Under the pieces are notes generated by a model. It was not told the origin of the DNA. It did not search any database and worked only from the letters and a program-made list of their open reading frames with translations. A stretch of 64,000 nt of DNA from Nitrosospira sp. Nsp11 (GTDB lineage Bacteria > Pseudomonadota > Gammaproteobacteria > Burkholderiales > Nitrosomonadaceae). Positions 1-9,693 of this stretch are shown here, one piece after another (the stretch's first letter is position 1; each line of letters starts with the position of its first letter). The stretch lies in contig NZ_FRBV01000003.1 in assembly GCF_900142705.1 (NCBI RefSeq), forward strand, positions 124,001 to 188,000, given 5' to 3'. Made by a program: the position numbers and the translations under genes.

Positions 1-1
1 C

Positions 2-538
2 TTCGCTCTGCTCATGGTCTTTCTGGTACTGGCTGCCTTGTACGAAAGCTGGTCTGTTCCCTTCGCAGTCATTCTTGCGATACCTTTCGGTGTTCTGGGC
101 GCACTGCTGGCTATATGGACTCGTGGGTTAACGAATGACATCTATTTTCAAATCGGGTTGATAACGCTGATCGGCCTAACGGCAAAAAATGCAATCCTGA
201 TTGTTGAATTTGCGAACCAACGCTACGCCGAGGGCGTGCCACTGATCGATGCCGCGCTCGAAGCGGCACGGCTTCGTTTTCGGCCTATCATCATGACCTC
301 CATGGCCTTCATCCTGGGTGTGTTTCCCCTTGTGGTTGCGTCCGGGGCAGGAGCGGCGAGCCGGAATTCCATCGGGACGGGCGTGTTTGGCGGTATGCTG
401 GCTGCCACATTCCTGGCCATTTTTTTTGTACCGCTCTTTTTTGTCATGATCGGCAAGATCGCTCGGCGAGGCAAGCGACTAACAGCCGAGCCTCAGCAAA
501 TTCCGGTTGGCGATTTGTCTTCTGAAGAAAAACCATAG
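2..538 (+). CDS. RND multidrug efflux permease, C-terminal fragment (cut by window edge)
   Basis: This is the last 178 residues of an inner-membrane RND (HAE1/AcrB-type) proton-driven drug pump, which normally exceeds 1000 residues; the 5' part lies before the window. The visible part carries the typical C-terminal membrane helices, with the family signatures [11 protein letters not shown] near the start, then [14 protein letters not shown], and [20 protein letters not shown]. The tail after the last helix is short and charged. The reading frame is open from base 2, so the first visible ATG at 14 is internal. It ends convergently with the LysR-type gene on the other strand. The substrate cannot be deduced. 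Confidence 0.93.
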   Translation, partial: FALLMVFLVLAALYESWSVPFAVILAIPFGVLGALLAIWTRGLTNDIYFQIGLITLIGLTAKNAILIVEFANQRYAEGVPLIDAALEAARLRFRPIIMTSMAFILGVFPLVVASGAGAASRNSIGTGVFGGMLAATFLAIFFVPLFFVMIGKIARRGKRLTAEPQQIPVGDLSSEEKP

Positions 539-617
539 CGGCTATGCGATCAGCACAAATGTTGGCTGCCGAAATCAGCCGTCTCGGTCGTAACAAGGTG
601 AATAACAGGACGCTTCT

Positions 618-1541
618 TTAATCCTTTGCTCCTGTTATTCCCGGCATCAGCGCCGGCGCCTCCTTCAACAAGAATTCCCTGAATGCTTGCGCTACGCTTG
701 AAAGCCGTTTGTTTTTTCGGTGTACCACATGCCAATGGCGAATGATTGGAAAATCCTGCACATCCAGAATCGAGAGACGCTTTGTCTCCAATTCCAGCTC
801 GGCCGTATGCAACGACATGATGCCCAGCCCCATCCCCGCTTGTACTGCCTGCTTGATCGCCTCGCTGGTATCCGTTTCCATCCCCCGGTTAATGGCAATA
901 TGGTGCGCCGCAAAAAAACGTTCCATCGCACCGCGCGTGCCCGAACCGGGCTCACGCACGAGGAAAGTTTCCCGCTCCAGCCGTTTTACGGGAATACGGC
1001 GCTTTTTGCACAAGGGGTGATTCGGGGGAGCAATGACCACCAGTGGATTTTCCATAAAAGATTCCGTGGCGATATCCAGATCATCCGGTGGCTGCCCCAT
1101 GATGGCCATATCGACCACGTTGTCGGATAATTGCTTCAAAACCGTTTCCCGGTTGGCGACATTCAGGCTGACAGTAACGCCGCTATAGCGCTGGCAAAAC
1201 CTGGCGAGCAGGTGCGGGGCAAAATAATTGGCGGTGCTTACCACCGCGATATTCAGTTTGCCTCGCTCCAGACCCTTCAATTCATCGAGCGCCAGCTCCA
1301 TATCGGCCAGTTGTTGGGAGATTGCGCGGCTGTAATGATAAAGTTCGCGCCCCGCATCCGTCAGATAGATTTTCTTACCCATCTGTTCGAACAGCGGCAG
1401 ACCGATACTTTGCTCCAGCTGCTTGATCTGCATCGAAACCGCGGGTTGGGTCAGGAAGAGGCTTTCAGCCGCGCGCGAAAAACTCAGGTAGCTGGCAACG
1501 GACTCAAAAACCTTTAATTGCCTCAGAGTAAGATGTAGCAT
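618..1541 (-). CDS. cbbR: LysR-type regulator of the RuBisCO operon, CbbR
   Basis: A 307-residue LysR-family transcription factor. The N-terminal winged helix-turn-helix (about residues 5-65; LTQPAVSMQIKQLE is the recognition region) is followed by a periplasmic-binding-protein-like effector domain. It is transcribed divergently from cbbL, 142 bp from the cbbL start codon, which is the classic place for CbbR, the activator of Calvin-cycle operons that responds to metabolites such as RuBP or NADPH. The assignment rests on family plus location. A long inverted repeat in the shared intergenic region (1587-1629) is the likely binding site. The ATG at 1541 puts the helix-turn-helix at its usual distance from the N-terminus. 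Confidence 0.88.
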   Translation of the reverse strand: MLHLTLRQLKVFESVASYLSFSRAAESLFLTQPAVSMQIKQLEQSIGLPLFEQMGKKIYLTDAGRELYHYSRAISQQLADMELALDELKGLERGKLNIAVVSTANYFAPHLLARFCQRYSGVTVSLNVANRETVLKQLSDNVVDMAIMGQPPDDLDIATESFMENPLVVIAPPNHPLCKKRRIPVKRLERETFLVREPGSGTRGAMERFFAAHHIAINRGMETDTSEAIKQAVQAGMGLGIMSLHTAELELETKRLSILDVQDFPIIRHWHVVHRKNKRLSSVAQAFREFLLKEAPALMPGITGAKD

Positions 1542-1586
1542 GGTCGTTTTGCCGGGGTCGATTTTGAGGAATCATATAAGATAAAG

Positions 1587-3153
<1,567 letters not shown>

Positions 3154-3176
3154 TCATATTAGGAGATATATAAACC

Positions 3177-3611
3177 ATGATGACCAATGTAGGAAATCTC
3201 GTCACGCAGGGGCAGTTTTCTTTCCTGCCCCCATTGACGGACAAACAAATCTCGGCGCAAATTAAATATGCGCTGAAGAACAATTGGGCAATAGGCATTG
3301 AATATACCGATGACCCGCATCCACGCAACACTTATTGGGAGATGTTCGGCAATCCGATGTTCGATCTGAAGGATCCGGCAGGCATTCTGGCGGAGATCAA
3401 TGACTGCCGTAAAACCTATCCGAATCATTACATAAGGGTAACGGCATTCAACTCCACTCGTGGCGTCGAGAGTCCAACCATGTCGTACATCGTCAACCGT
3501 CCCAAAACCGAACCGGGCTTTGGCGTGGTACGTCAGGAAACGGAAGGTCGCTGCATTCGCTACACCATTCATTCCTACGCAACCGACAAACCGGAAGCCG
3601 AGCGGTATTAA
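3177..3611 (+). CDS. cbbS: RuBisCO small subunit, red-type
   Basis: A 144-residue small chain of the L8S8 RuBisCO holoenzyme. The length, longer than green-type small subunits, comes from the C-terminal extension (RPKTEPGFGVVRQE onward) that red-type small subunits use to form a beta-hairpin in the central pore. FSFLPPLTDKQI and YWEMFG are family hallmarks. AGGAG lies upstream of the ATG. It is co-transcribed with cbbL (23-bp gap) and followed by a strong stem-loop at 3621-3646 before cbbX. Confidence 0.96.
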   Translation: MMTNVGNLVTQGQFSFLPPLTDKQISAQIKYALKNNWAIGIEYTDDPHPRNTYWEMFGNPMFDLKDPAGILAEINDCRKTYPNHYIRVTAFNSTRGVESPTMSYIVNRPKTEPGFGVVRQETEGRCIRYTIHSYATDKPEAERY

Positions 3612-3620
3612 TCAGGATCT

Positions 3621-3646
3621 CCCCTATCCCTTTTGACGGATAGGGG
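3621..3646 (+). terminator. Stem-loop after cbbS, possible attenuator or mRNA stabiliser
   Basis: CCCCTATCC (3621-3629) and GGATAGGGG (3638-3646) form a perfect 9-bp stem with an 8-nt loop, starting 10 bp after the cbbS stop. Only a weak T-rich tail follows, so it may be a partial terminator or a 3'-end protector that lowers cbbX expression relative to cbbLS rather than a full stop. Confidence 0.55.
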
Positions 3647-3821
3647 GTTGATTGGAGGCAGAAAACGAATGGGCAGCCAACAGCGCTCAATCGACTTCTG
3701 TCTCTTCCCTGATTGCTCTTAGCACTACCCTGATTTCAACTAGTAGCAAGGCGGCACACGCGACACCCATGGTGTCTGGCGGGCGCGAATAACTTTATAA
3801 TTTACCCCGTACAAGCTTTGT

Positions 3822-4805
3822 ATGGCTATTTTGTATGGATCAAACGTGAAAAAACCTTCAAAAGAACCCATTTCTTCGGATGATGATAACCCGGTTGATC
3901 TGGCTGCAGAATTTCGCGACTCCAACATCAAGGAGGTGTTGGACAAGCTGGACCTCGAGTTGATCGGCCTTAAGCCGGTTAAAACGCGTATTCGCGAAAC
4001 AGCTGCACTGTTGCTTGTCGATCGCCTGCGCAAAAAACTGGATCTGACCGCCGGGGCACCCAGCCTGCACATGTGTTTCACCGGCAACCCCGGTACCGGG
4101 AAGACAACCGTGGCGTTACGCATGTCCGAAATCCTGCACCGCCTGGGATATGTGCGTGAAGGGCATCTTGTCTCGGTCACACGTGATGACCTGGTGGGTC
4201 AATATATCGGCCACACCGCACCTAAAACCAAAGAGGTATTGAAGAAAGCAATGGGCGGCGTCCTGTTCATTGACGAAGCCTACTATCTTTATAAACCCGA
4301 GAATGAACGCGACTATGGTGCCGAATCGATAGAGATTCTGTTACAGGCCATGGAGAACAACCGTGAAGACCTGGTTGTAATACTGGCAGGTTACAAAGAC
4401 CGGATGGATAAATTTTTCCATAGCAACCCGGGCATGCGTTCGCGCATAGCGCATCATATCGACTTCCCGGACTATGGCGCCGATGAGTTGGTCGCCATCG
4501 CCAAGCTCATGCTGGCTGCGCAAAACTACCGCTTCAGCCCGGAGGGCGAGAAAGCTTTTCGCGAATATATCGGGCTAAGAATGAAGCTGGAGCATTTTGC
4601 GAATGCCCGTTCCGTTCGCAATGCGCTTGATCGAGCGCGTCTGCGCCAAGCCAATCGCCTGTTCGCGGGGGCGAAGAAAAACCTTTCGCGAATAGATCTG
4701 ATGACTATCGAAGCCGAAGACATCCGCGCAAGCCGGGTGTTCAAGGAAGGCGCGGTGGATCTGGATGGCGATGAGGGAGCGAATGAGATACCGTCAATCG
4801 GTTGA
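3822..4805 (+). CDS. cbbX: RuBisCO activase of red-type enzymes, CbbX (AAA+ ATPase)
   Basis: A 327-residue AAA+ protein that uses ATP to pull on the RuBisCO large-subunit C-terminus and release inhibitory sugar phosphates. Walker A is GNPGTGKT (residues 88-95), Walker B is [10 protein letters not shown] (D151-E152), and the arginine-finger region is [17 protein letters not shown]. CbbX occurs with red-type RuBisCO, matching cbbLS 210 bp upstream. The first ATG at 3822 has no clear ribosome-binding site; a second ATG at 3837 or GTG at 3846 could also be used. A TATAAT at 3796-3801 hints at an extra promoter. The rho-independent terminator at 4864-4889 closes the operon. Confidence 0.94.
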   Translation: MAILYGSNVKKPSKEPISSDDDNPVDLAAEFRDSNIKEVLDKLDLELIGLKPVKTRIRETAALLLVDRLRKKLDLTAGAPSLHMCFTGNPGTGKTTVALRMSEILHRLGYVREGHLVSVTRDDLVGQYIGHTAPKTKEVLKKAMGGVLFIDEAYYLYKPENERDYGAESIEILLQAMENNREDLVVILAGYKDRMDKFFHSNPGMRSRIAHHIDFPDYGADELVAIAKLMLAAQNYRFSPEGEKAFREYIGLRMKLEHFANARSVRNALDRARLRQANRLFAGAKKNLSRIDLMTIEAEDIRASRVFKEGAVDLDGDEGANEIPSIG

Positions 4806-4863
4806 TCTCTGGGATATCAATTCATAATAAAACGACACTGAAATTATCAAAGCGTGATATGAG

Positions 4864-4889
4864 GGCGCCCACTCGGGCGCCTTTTTTTT
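4864..4889 (+). terminator. Rho-independent terminator of the cbb operon
   Basis: GGCGCCC (4864-4870), loop ACTC, GGGCGCC (4875-4881), then eight T residues. It lies 59 bp after the cbbX stop. Confidence 0.9.
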
Positions 4890-4964
4890 GCACTGCGGAA
4901 CGACATGCCTGCGGGGTCATCTGCCACGTCATTAGCGACAGCGCCACGTTATACTTATTCTACC

Positions 4965-5204
4965 ATCCTAAATCCGGTAGTTGACCGCTCATTTAATAGA
5001 TTAGTGTTATGATTAATAACAATATTTCACATTATTTGACACTTACCTTCTAGGTGAGGCCGCTACAGGGTGAATTGCACAGTTTTTGCGGCACATGGCT
5101 GCGTTGCAACTTCTTGGAATGGAACGACCATTCCGCGTCGTTGCGCCTTGCCCTGCACCCCAAAAACCGTACACTTCACCCCCTCCAACTACCGGATTTA
5201 GGAT
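4965..5204. repeat. 240-bp element with 19-bp perfect terminal inverted repeats and a palindromic core
   Basis: Bases 4965-4983 (ATCCTAAATCCGGTAGTTG) are the exact reverse complement of 5186-5204. Inside, 5067-5125 and 5126-5184 form a second, imperfect palindrome centred on GGAATGG/CCATTCC, with GTTTTTG-containing outer arms. No open reading frame lies inside. A related palindrome is found at 60821-61095. The structure is that of a small non-autonomous transposable element (MITE); no clear target-site duplication is visible. It fills the gap between cbbX and the ABC exporter and ends 29 bp before the latter's ATG, so it may influence its promoter. Confidence 0.7.
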
Positions 5205-5233
5205 CATTTGACATTGATCCGAAAAAATAACTG

Positions 5234-7069
5234 ATGCGTCCTACCCGTCTGGAAAAACCGTCCGCCAATCGCAACGATTGGCAGACCATTCGTTCTTTGC
5301 TGCCCTACCTGTGGGAATTCAAAGGCCGGGTAATCACGGCATTGACGCTGCTGATCATGGCCAAGCTCGCCAACGTGTCTGTGCCGCTGATTCTCAAAGA
5401 AATCATAGACGCGCTTGATCGTCCGCGCGCGCTGATGGTTCTGCCGGCTCTACTGCTCTTGGCCTACGGCATCTTGCGCCTGTGCAGCACACTGTTCGGT
5501 GAGCTGCGGGATGCCGTATTCGCCAAGGTGACACAACGGGCTATTCGGCGGGTAGCTATCAGGGTGTTCAATCACTTGCATGCATTGTCCCTGCGTTTTC
5601 ACCTGGAGCGTCAAACAGGTGGTGTCTCCCGCGACATCGAGCGCGGCACGCGAGGTATTTCGTTTCTGCTTAACTTCATGCTGTTCAACATTCTGCCTAC
5701 GTTGCTCGAAATCGGTTTAGTAGCCGCTATTCTTCTCTCCAGGTACGACATCTGGTTCTCCGTGGTTATTTTTGCAACGCTGGCTGCTTATATTGCACTC
5801 ACGCTGATCGTTACCGAGTGGCGCATGATCTTTCGTCGCACCATGAACGACATGGATTCGAAAGCCAATACTCAAGCCATAGACAGTTTGCTGAACTATG
5901 AAACGGTTAAATATTTCGGCAATGAGTCATGGGAGGCGCGGCGCTACGACGAGCATATGCAAAAATGGGAGACTGCGGCCGTGCGTAACCAGACTTCTCT
6001 GGCCGCGCTTAATTCCGGACAAAGTGCCATAATCGCGGTTGGTGTAACCTTGCTGCTGTGGTTGGCGGCGGATGGCGTCATCAAGGGCACGATGTCGTTG
6101 GGCGACCTGGTACTGGTCAACACCTTTATGCTCCAGCTATATATGCCTCTGCATTTTCTGGGATTCGTTTATCGCGAAATCAAGCATTCCCTGGCGGATA
6201 TGGAAAAAATGTTCAGCTTATTGGCGGAGAATGAGGAGATAAAAGACAAATCAGGCGCAACCGATCTCATTCCCGGATATTCGGCGGTTCGCTTTGAGGA
6301 AGTGAATTTTAGCTATGAGTCCAATCGCCAGATTCTGTTTAACGTGACCTTCGATATACCGGCTGGTCGTAATGTAGCAGTGGTCGGGCATAGCGGATCC
6401 GGCAAGTCGACGCTGGCCCGTCTGCTGTTCCGTTTCTACGACATCGACAGCGGTCGTATTTTGATAAACAATCAGGATATCCGCGATGTCACTCAGCAAA
6501 GCCTGCGTGCGGCGGTGGGTATCGTACCTCAGGACACCGTCCTGTTCAATGACAGTATTTATTACAATATTGCATACGGGCGCCCTGATGCGACTCGTGA
6601 AGAAGTACTCGAAGCTGCCAGGCTGGCACACATCCACGACTTCATCGAAAGCCTTCCGGGAAAATATGAAACTACCGTAGGAGAACGAGGATTAAAACTT
6701 TCTGGTGGAGAAAAGCAGCGTGTCGCTATCGCGCGCGCAATTCTGAAAAATCCCAAAATTATTATTTTCGATGAGGCCACTTCGGCACTTGATTCAAAAT
6801 CGGAAAAAGCCATCCAGGCAGAGTTAAAGCGCATTGCCGTGAATCGGACTACGCTGACCATTGCGCATCGATTGTCCACTATCGCGGATGCCGACCAGAT
6901 TCTGGTCATGGACAAAGGCAGTATTATCGAACGTGGCACCCACTGGGAGCTACTTGCAGCAAATGGTACTTATGCCCATATGTGGGAACTTCAGCAGCAG
7001 GAAGAACAAACGAGACAACTGCTGGATGGCCCCAAAGCGCAAGCGGATACCATCGCAGGCCCGGGGTAA
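5234..7069 (+). CDS. Atm1/HMT1-type ABC half-exporter
   Basis: A 611-residue fused membrane-ATPase half transporter of the ABCB7/Atm1/HMT1 group. About six helices occupy residues 35-310, followed by the nucleotide-binding domain with Walker A GHSGSGKST (about 385), the signature LSGGEKQR, Walker B IIIFDEATSALD and the H-loop TIAHRLST. The membrane part has NYETVKYFGNE, the hallmark of the mitochondrial Atm1/bacterial homologues that export glutathione-related sulfur or metal conjugates. Function is inferred from the family: homodimeric export of glutathione or heavy-metal conjugates in the inner membrane. The ATG at 5234 lies just outside the upstream repeat element; the ribosome-binding site is weak. 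Confidence 0.9.
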   Translation: MRPTRLEKPSANRNDWQTIRSLLPYLWEFKGRVITALTLLIMAKLANVSVPLILKEIIDALDRPRALMVLPALLLLAYGILRLCSTLFGELRDAVFAKVTQRAIRRVAIRVFNHLHALSLRFHLERQTGGVSRDIERGTRGISFLLNFMLFNILPTLLEIGLVAAILLSRYDIWFSVVIFATLAAYIALTLIVTEWRMIFRRTMNDMDSKANTQAIDSLLNYETVKYFGNESWEARRYDEHMQKWETAAVRNQTSLAALNSGQSAIIAVGVTLLLWLAADGVIKGTMSLGDLVLVNTFMLQLYMPLHFLGFVYREIKHSLADMEKMFSLLAENEEIKDKSGATDLIPGYSAVRFEEVNFSYESNRQILFNVTFDIPAGRNVAVVGHSGSGKSTLARLLFRFYDIDSGRILINNQDIRDVTQQSLRAAVGIVPQDTVLFNDSIYYNIAYGRPDATREEVLEAARLAHIHDFIESLPGKYETTVGERGLKLSGGEKQRVAIARAILKNPKIIIFDEATSALDSKSEKAIQAELKRIAVNRTTLTIAHRLSTIADADQILVMDKGSIIERGTHWELLAANGTYAHMWELQQQEEQTRQLLDGPKAQADTIAGPG

Positions 7070-7458
7070 ATTTTCCATTAACCATCATTTCCATCATTTG
7101 CTATTATTCAGAATAAACGCCACTATTCGCGAACCCGGATAACGTTGAAGCGCCCTCTACAAAATCAGCAAAACCAGCGCGGCCCCAACCCTACTACTGG
7201 AAAAAATGCGACGCGCCTGAAAAGCTTCTCCCATTAAGTATTATGCAAGTCATCTATTGTAATTGTTGTAAATGACTTGCATTGCAAGGTCATGTGGAAT
7301 CCGGTTGGAATTTTTTATGGCCTTCCCGTGTCAAAAAAGTTGAGCGGTCAAAATAATCTTGATCCATAGAGCACAAACGGATTCTGTAGGGAGTTTTAGC
7401 AAGACTTAATGTGGCCAACCTAATATAATTACCGTTCGGCTTCCAAAGGTACCTCAAA
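7070..7458. other. Intergenic region with an 11-bp inverted repeat
   Basis: No gene is visible between the ABC exporter and psd. ATGCAAGTCAT (7243-7253) is inverted at ATGACTTGCAT (7272-7282), and a third, diverged half-site GCAAGGTCAT follows at about 7284-7293. This arrangement of three related half-sites could be an operator upstream of psd; no regulator is identified. There is no T-run, so it is not a terminator. Confidence 0.4.
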
Positions 7459-8328
7459 GTGTCCAAGGCGTCTTTTTCGGTTCTTCCGCAATATCTGCTA
7501 CCCAAGCAGGCAATTACCGTATTTGCCGGAAAGGTTGCAAGTGCCCGTGCGGGTCGCCTGACGGCATTTTTGATTCGCTGGTTCATCAAGCGCTACGATG
7601 TGAATATGGACGAAACGGTTAATCCTGATATTCACAGCTACAAGACCTTTAATGATTTTTTTACTCGTGCGTTACTACCAGGGAAGCGGCCTCTGGCTCA
7701 AGCGGACTTTATTTGTCCAGTCGACGGCAGTATAAGCCAGCTAGGCGTTATTCGCGGTGATCAAATATTTCAGGCCAAGGGGCATAATTATTCTACAACC
7801 GCGTTGGTAGGCGGCGATAGCGAGTTGGCTGAGAAATTTCGCGGGGGCAAGTTTGCCACGCTGTATCTGAGCCCTAAGGATTACCATCGGGTGCATATGC
7901 CTTGCGATGGTCGATTGACCCGTATGATATATGTCCCAGGCGTATTGTTCTCGGTAAATCCCCTCACAGCCCGCGGTATTCCAAGCCTGTTTGCCCGTAA
8001 CGAACGTGTGGTGTGTGTATTTGAGTCGGAGCATGGCCCATTTGTGCTAGCGCTGGTAGGCGCCACCATCGTTGGAAGTATTGCCACGACCTGGCATGGG
8101 GTCGTAAATCCTAAACGCTCTGGGCGTGTTCGCGAGTGGCGATACGATTCGCAAAACCTGATGCTCAGAAAAGGCGACGAAATGGGCCGTTTTCAGCTAG
8201 GCTCAACGGTGGTGATGTTATTTCCCGAAAATACAATGCAATTTAATTCGCTTTGGGGGCCCATGCGAACCATCCGTTTCGGCGAAATGATGGCCATAGG
8301 AACCAGTGACAACAATCGGGATGTGTAG
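7459..8328 (+). CDS. psd: Phosphatidylserine decarboxylase proenzyme
   Basis: A 289-residue inner-membrane-associated enzyme that converts phosphatidylserine to phosphatidylethanolamine. The autocleavage motif LGST (about residues 246-249, FQLGSTVVMLFPEN) generates the pyruvoyl group from the serine; SPKDYHRVHMPCDG and the N-terminal LPQYLLPK are typical of the bacterial type I enzyme, and the length matches E. coli Psd. The start is a GTG at 7459 with AAAGGT upstream. It stands alone and ends convergently with galU. Confidence 0.95.
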   Translation: MSKASFSVLPQYLLPKQAITVFAGKVASARAGRLTAFLIRWFIKRYDVNMDETVNPDIHSYKTFNDFFTRALLPGKRPLAQADFICPVDGSISQLGVIRGDQIFQAKGHNYSTTALVGGDSELAEKFRGGKFATLYLSPKDYHRVHMPCDGRLTRMIYVPGVLFSVNPLTARGIPSLFARNERVVCVFESEHGPFVLALVGATIVGSIATTWHGVVNPKRSGRVREWRYDSQNLMLRKGDEMGRFQLGSTVVMLFPENTMQFNSLWGPMRTIRFGEMMAIGTSDNNRDV

Positions 8329-8458
8329 TCAACCTGGTTCGATGAGATGGGCCCGCTTTCTTGAACCCCCACTGTTACTGAAAGTCCCCAAACAAACTGC
8401 ATCTGAAGCGCGTCCCTCCCCCAACTCAGCACGGACTCATAAGCTTGCTCCAGATTGT

Positions 8459-9541
8459 TCAGGCCGAGGCACTCTTTAACAGCGCTGGACGAGTGTCAGT
8501 CCTGTCGATAGCGAGATTCGATGGATAGGAATGCTCGGACGAGAGTTCACGCCCTACCTCCAGCAGCACTTCCCGAAATTGCCTGCCTACCTCGGGATGC
8601 TGCAAGCCATACGCTACCGTGGCCTGCAAAAAACCTATCTTGCTACCGCAATCATAATGCTTGCCCTGGTAACGGTAACTCATCACAGGTTCCTGTTTGA
8701 GAAGTCGCGCGATTCCGTCCGTAAGCTGAATTTCCCCCCCTATCCCCGGTTCCACGTTTGCGAGGCATTCAAAAATGGTGGGCGAGAGAATATAACGACC
8801 TACAATTGCCAAGTTAGATGGGGCAACATCGGGAGAAGGCTTCTCCACCAAGCTTCGAATTTTCATGGTACGGCTTTCGGCATCCTCCCCGAAAGTATCC
8901 ACAATCCCATAATGACGGGTGTCTTCGTGGGGTACCGGCCGGACAGCCACGAGGCTGCTAAGGGCTTGCTCGTACTGGGAAATCATCTGTGCCAATACAG
9001 GAGGCTGGGCATCGATCAGATCGTCCGGAAGCAACACAGCAAAAGGCTCATTTCCAATTTGATGTCGCGCACATAAAATCGCGTGCCCCAGCCCCCTGGG
9101 CTCTTCCTGGCGCACAAAAGTGAAACGGACCCCGTTAGGTGTGAGTTGCCGCAGCATTTTCAACGAGGCGTGTTTCTCTTGTGAGGCCAGTTCGTTTTCC
9201 AGTTCCACCGCGCGATGGAGGTGGTCTTCAATAGACCGTTTGCTGCGATGGGTCACAAAAACGATCTCTTCGATACCCGCCGCCGCTGCTTCATCCACAG
9301 CGTATTGAATCAATGGCCGATCTACAATGGGCAACATTTCCTTAGCCACCGCCTTGGTTGCAGGCAAAAAACGCGTGCCGAGCCCGGCCACGGGAAATAC
9401 AGCTTTTCGCACCAGTTTTGTCGATTTACGAACGGATGCGCCATTGAGCGGCACAACTTCTTTTCGGTTTGGGGTTGCGGTTGCGGTTGCGGTTGCGGTT
9501 GCGGTTGCGGTTGCGGTTGCGGTTGCGGCGGAAATGCTCAT
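8459..9541 (-). CDS. galU: UTP-glucose-1-phosphate uridylyltransferase with (Ala-Thr)9 N-terminal repeat
   Basis: A 360-residue cytosolic enzyme that makes UDP-glucose, the donor for polysaccharides and sucrose. The nucleotidyltransferase signature KAVFPVAGLGTRFLPATKAVAKEM begins around residue 46, and VEKPSP and the DCGSKIGFL tail are typical. The ATG at 9541 has a strong AGGAGAGG upstream, so the 45-residue N-terminal extension is probably translated. That extension holds nine in-frame Ala-Thr pairs encoded by the hexanucleotide repeat at 9473-9526. Copy-number change would lengthen or shorten the protein without breaking the frame. UDP-glucose links it to sucrose synthase at 61289. Confidence 0.93.
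   Translation of the reverse strand: MSISAATATATATATATATATATPNRKEVVPLNGASVRKSTKLVRKAVFPVAGLGTRFLPATKAVAKEMLPIVDRPLIQYAVDEAAAAGIEEIVFVTHRSKRSIEDHLHRAVELENELASQEKHASLKMLRQLTPNGVRFTFVRQEEPRGLGHAILCARHQIGNEPFAVLLPDDLIDAQPPVLAQMISQYEQALSSLVAVRPVPHEDTRHYGIVDTFGEDAESRTMKIRSLVEKPSPDVAPSNLAIVGRYILSPTIFECLANVEPGIGGEIQLTDGIARLLKQEPVMSYRYQGKHYDCGSKIGFLQATVAYGLQHPEVGRQFREVLLEVGRELSSEHSYPSNLAIDRTDTRPALLKSASA
9473..9526. repeat. Hexanucleotide microsatellite (GGTTGC)9 inside galU
   Basis: Nine perfect head-to-tail GGTTGC units; on the coding strand each GCAACC unit reads Ala-Thr. A perfect array is prone to slippage, but the 6-bp period preserves the frame. Confidence 0.97.
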
Positions 9542-9693
9542 GAGTCCTCTCCTGATTATTTCGTCATCTTTACATCAATCATTTATATTCCAGTCGTAAA
9601 AATTCCAAGGATGGGTTCCACTGAGTTTTAGTCAATACAAGTTTCATTCAACACAAATGAGTTTTTCTCTTTCGCCAAATTGCAAAGCGTAAA

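Noticed and set aside
8531-9076. 181-residue plus-strand frame over galU
   Set aside because: Antisense shadow of galU without family features.
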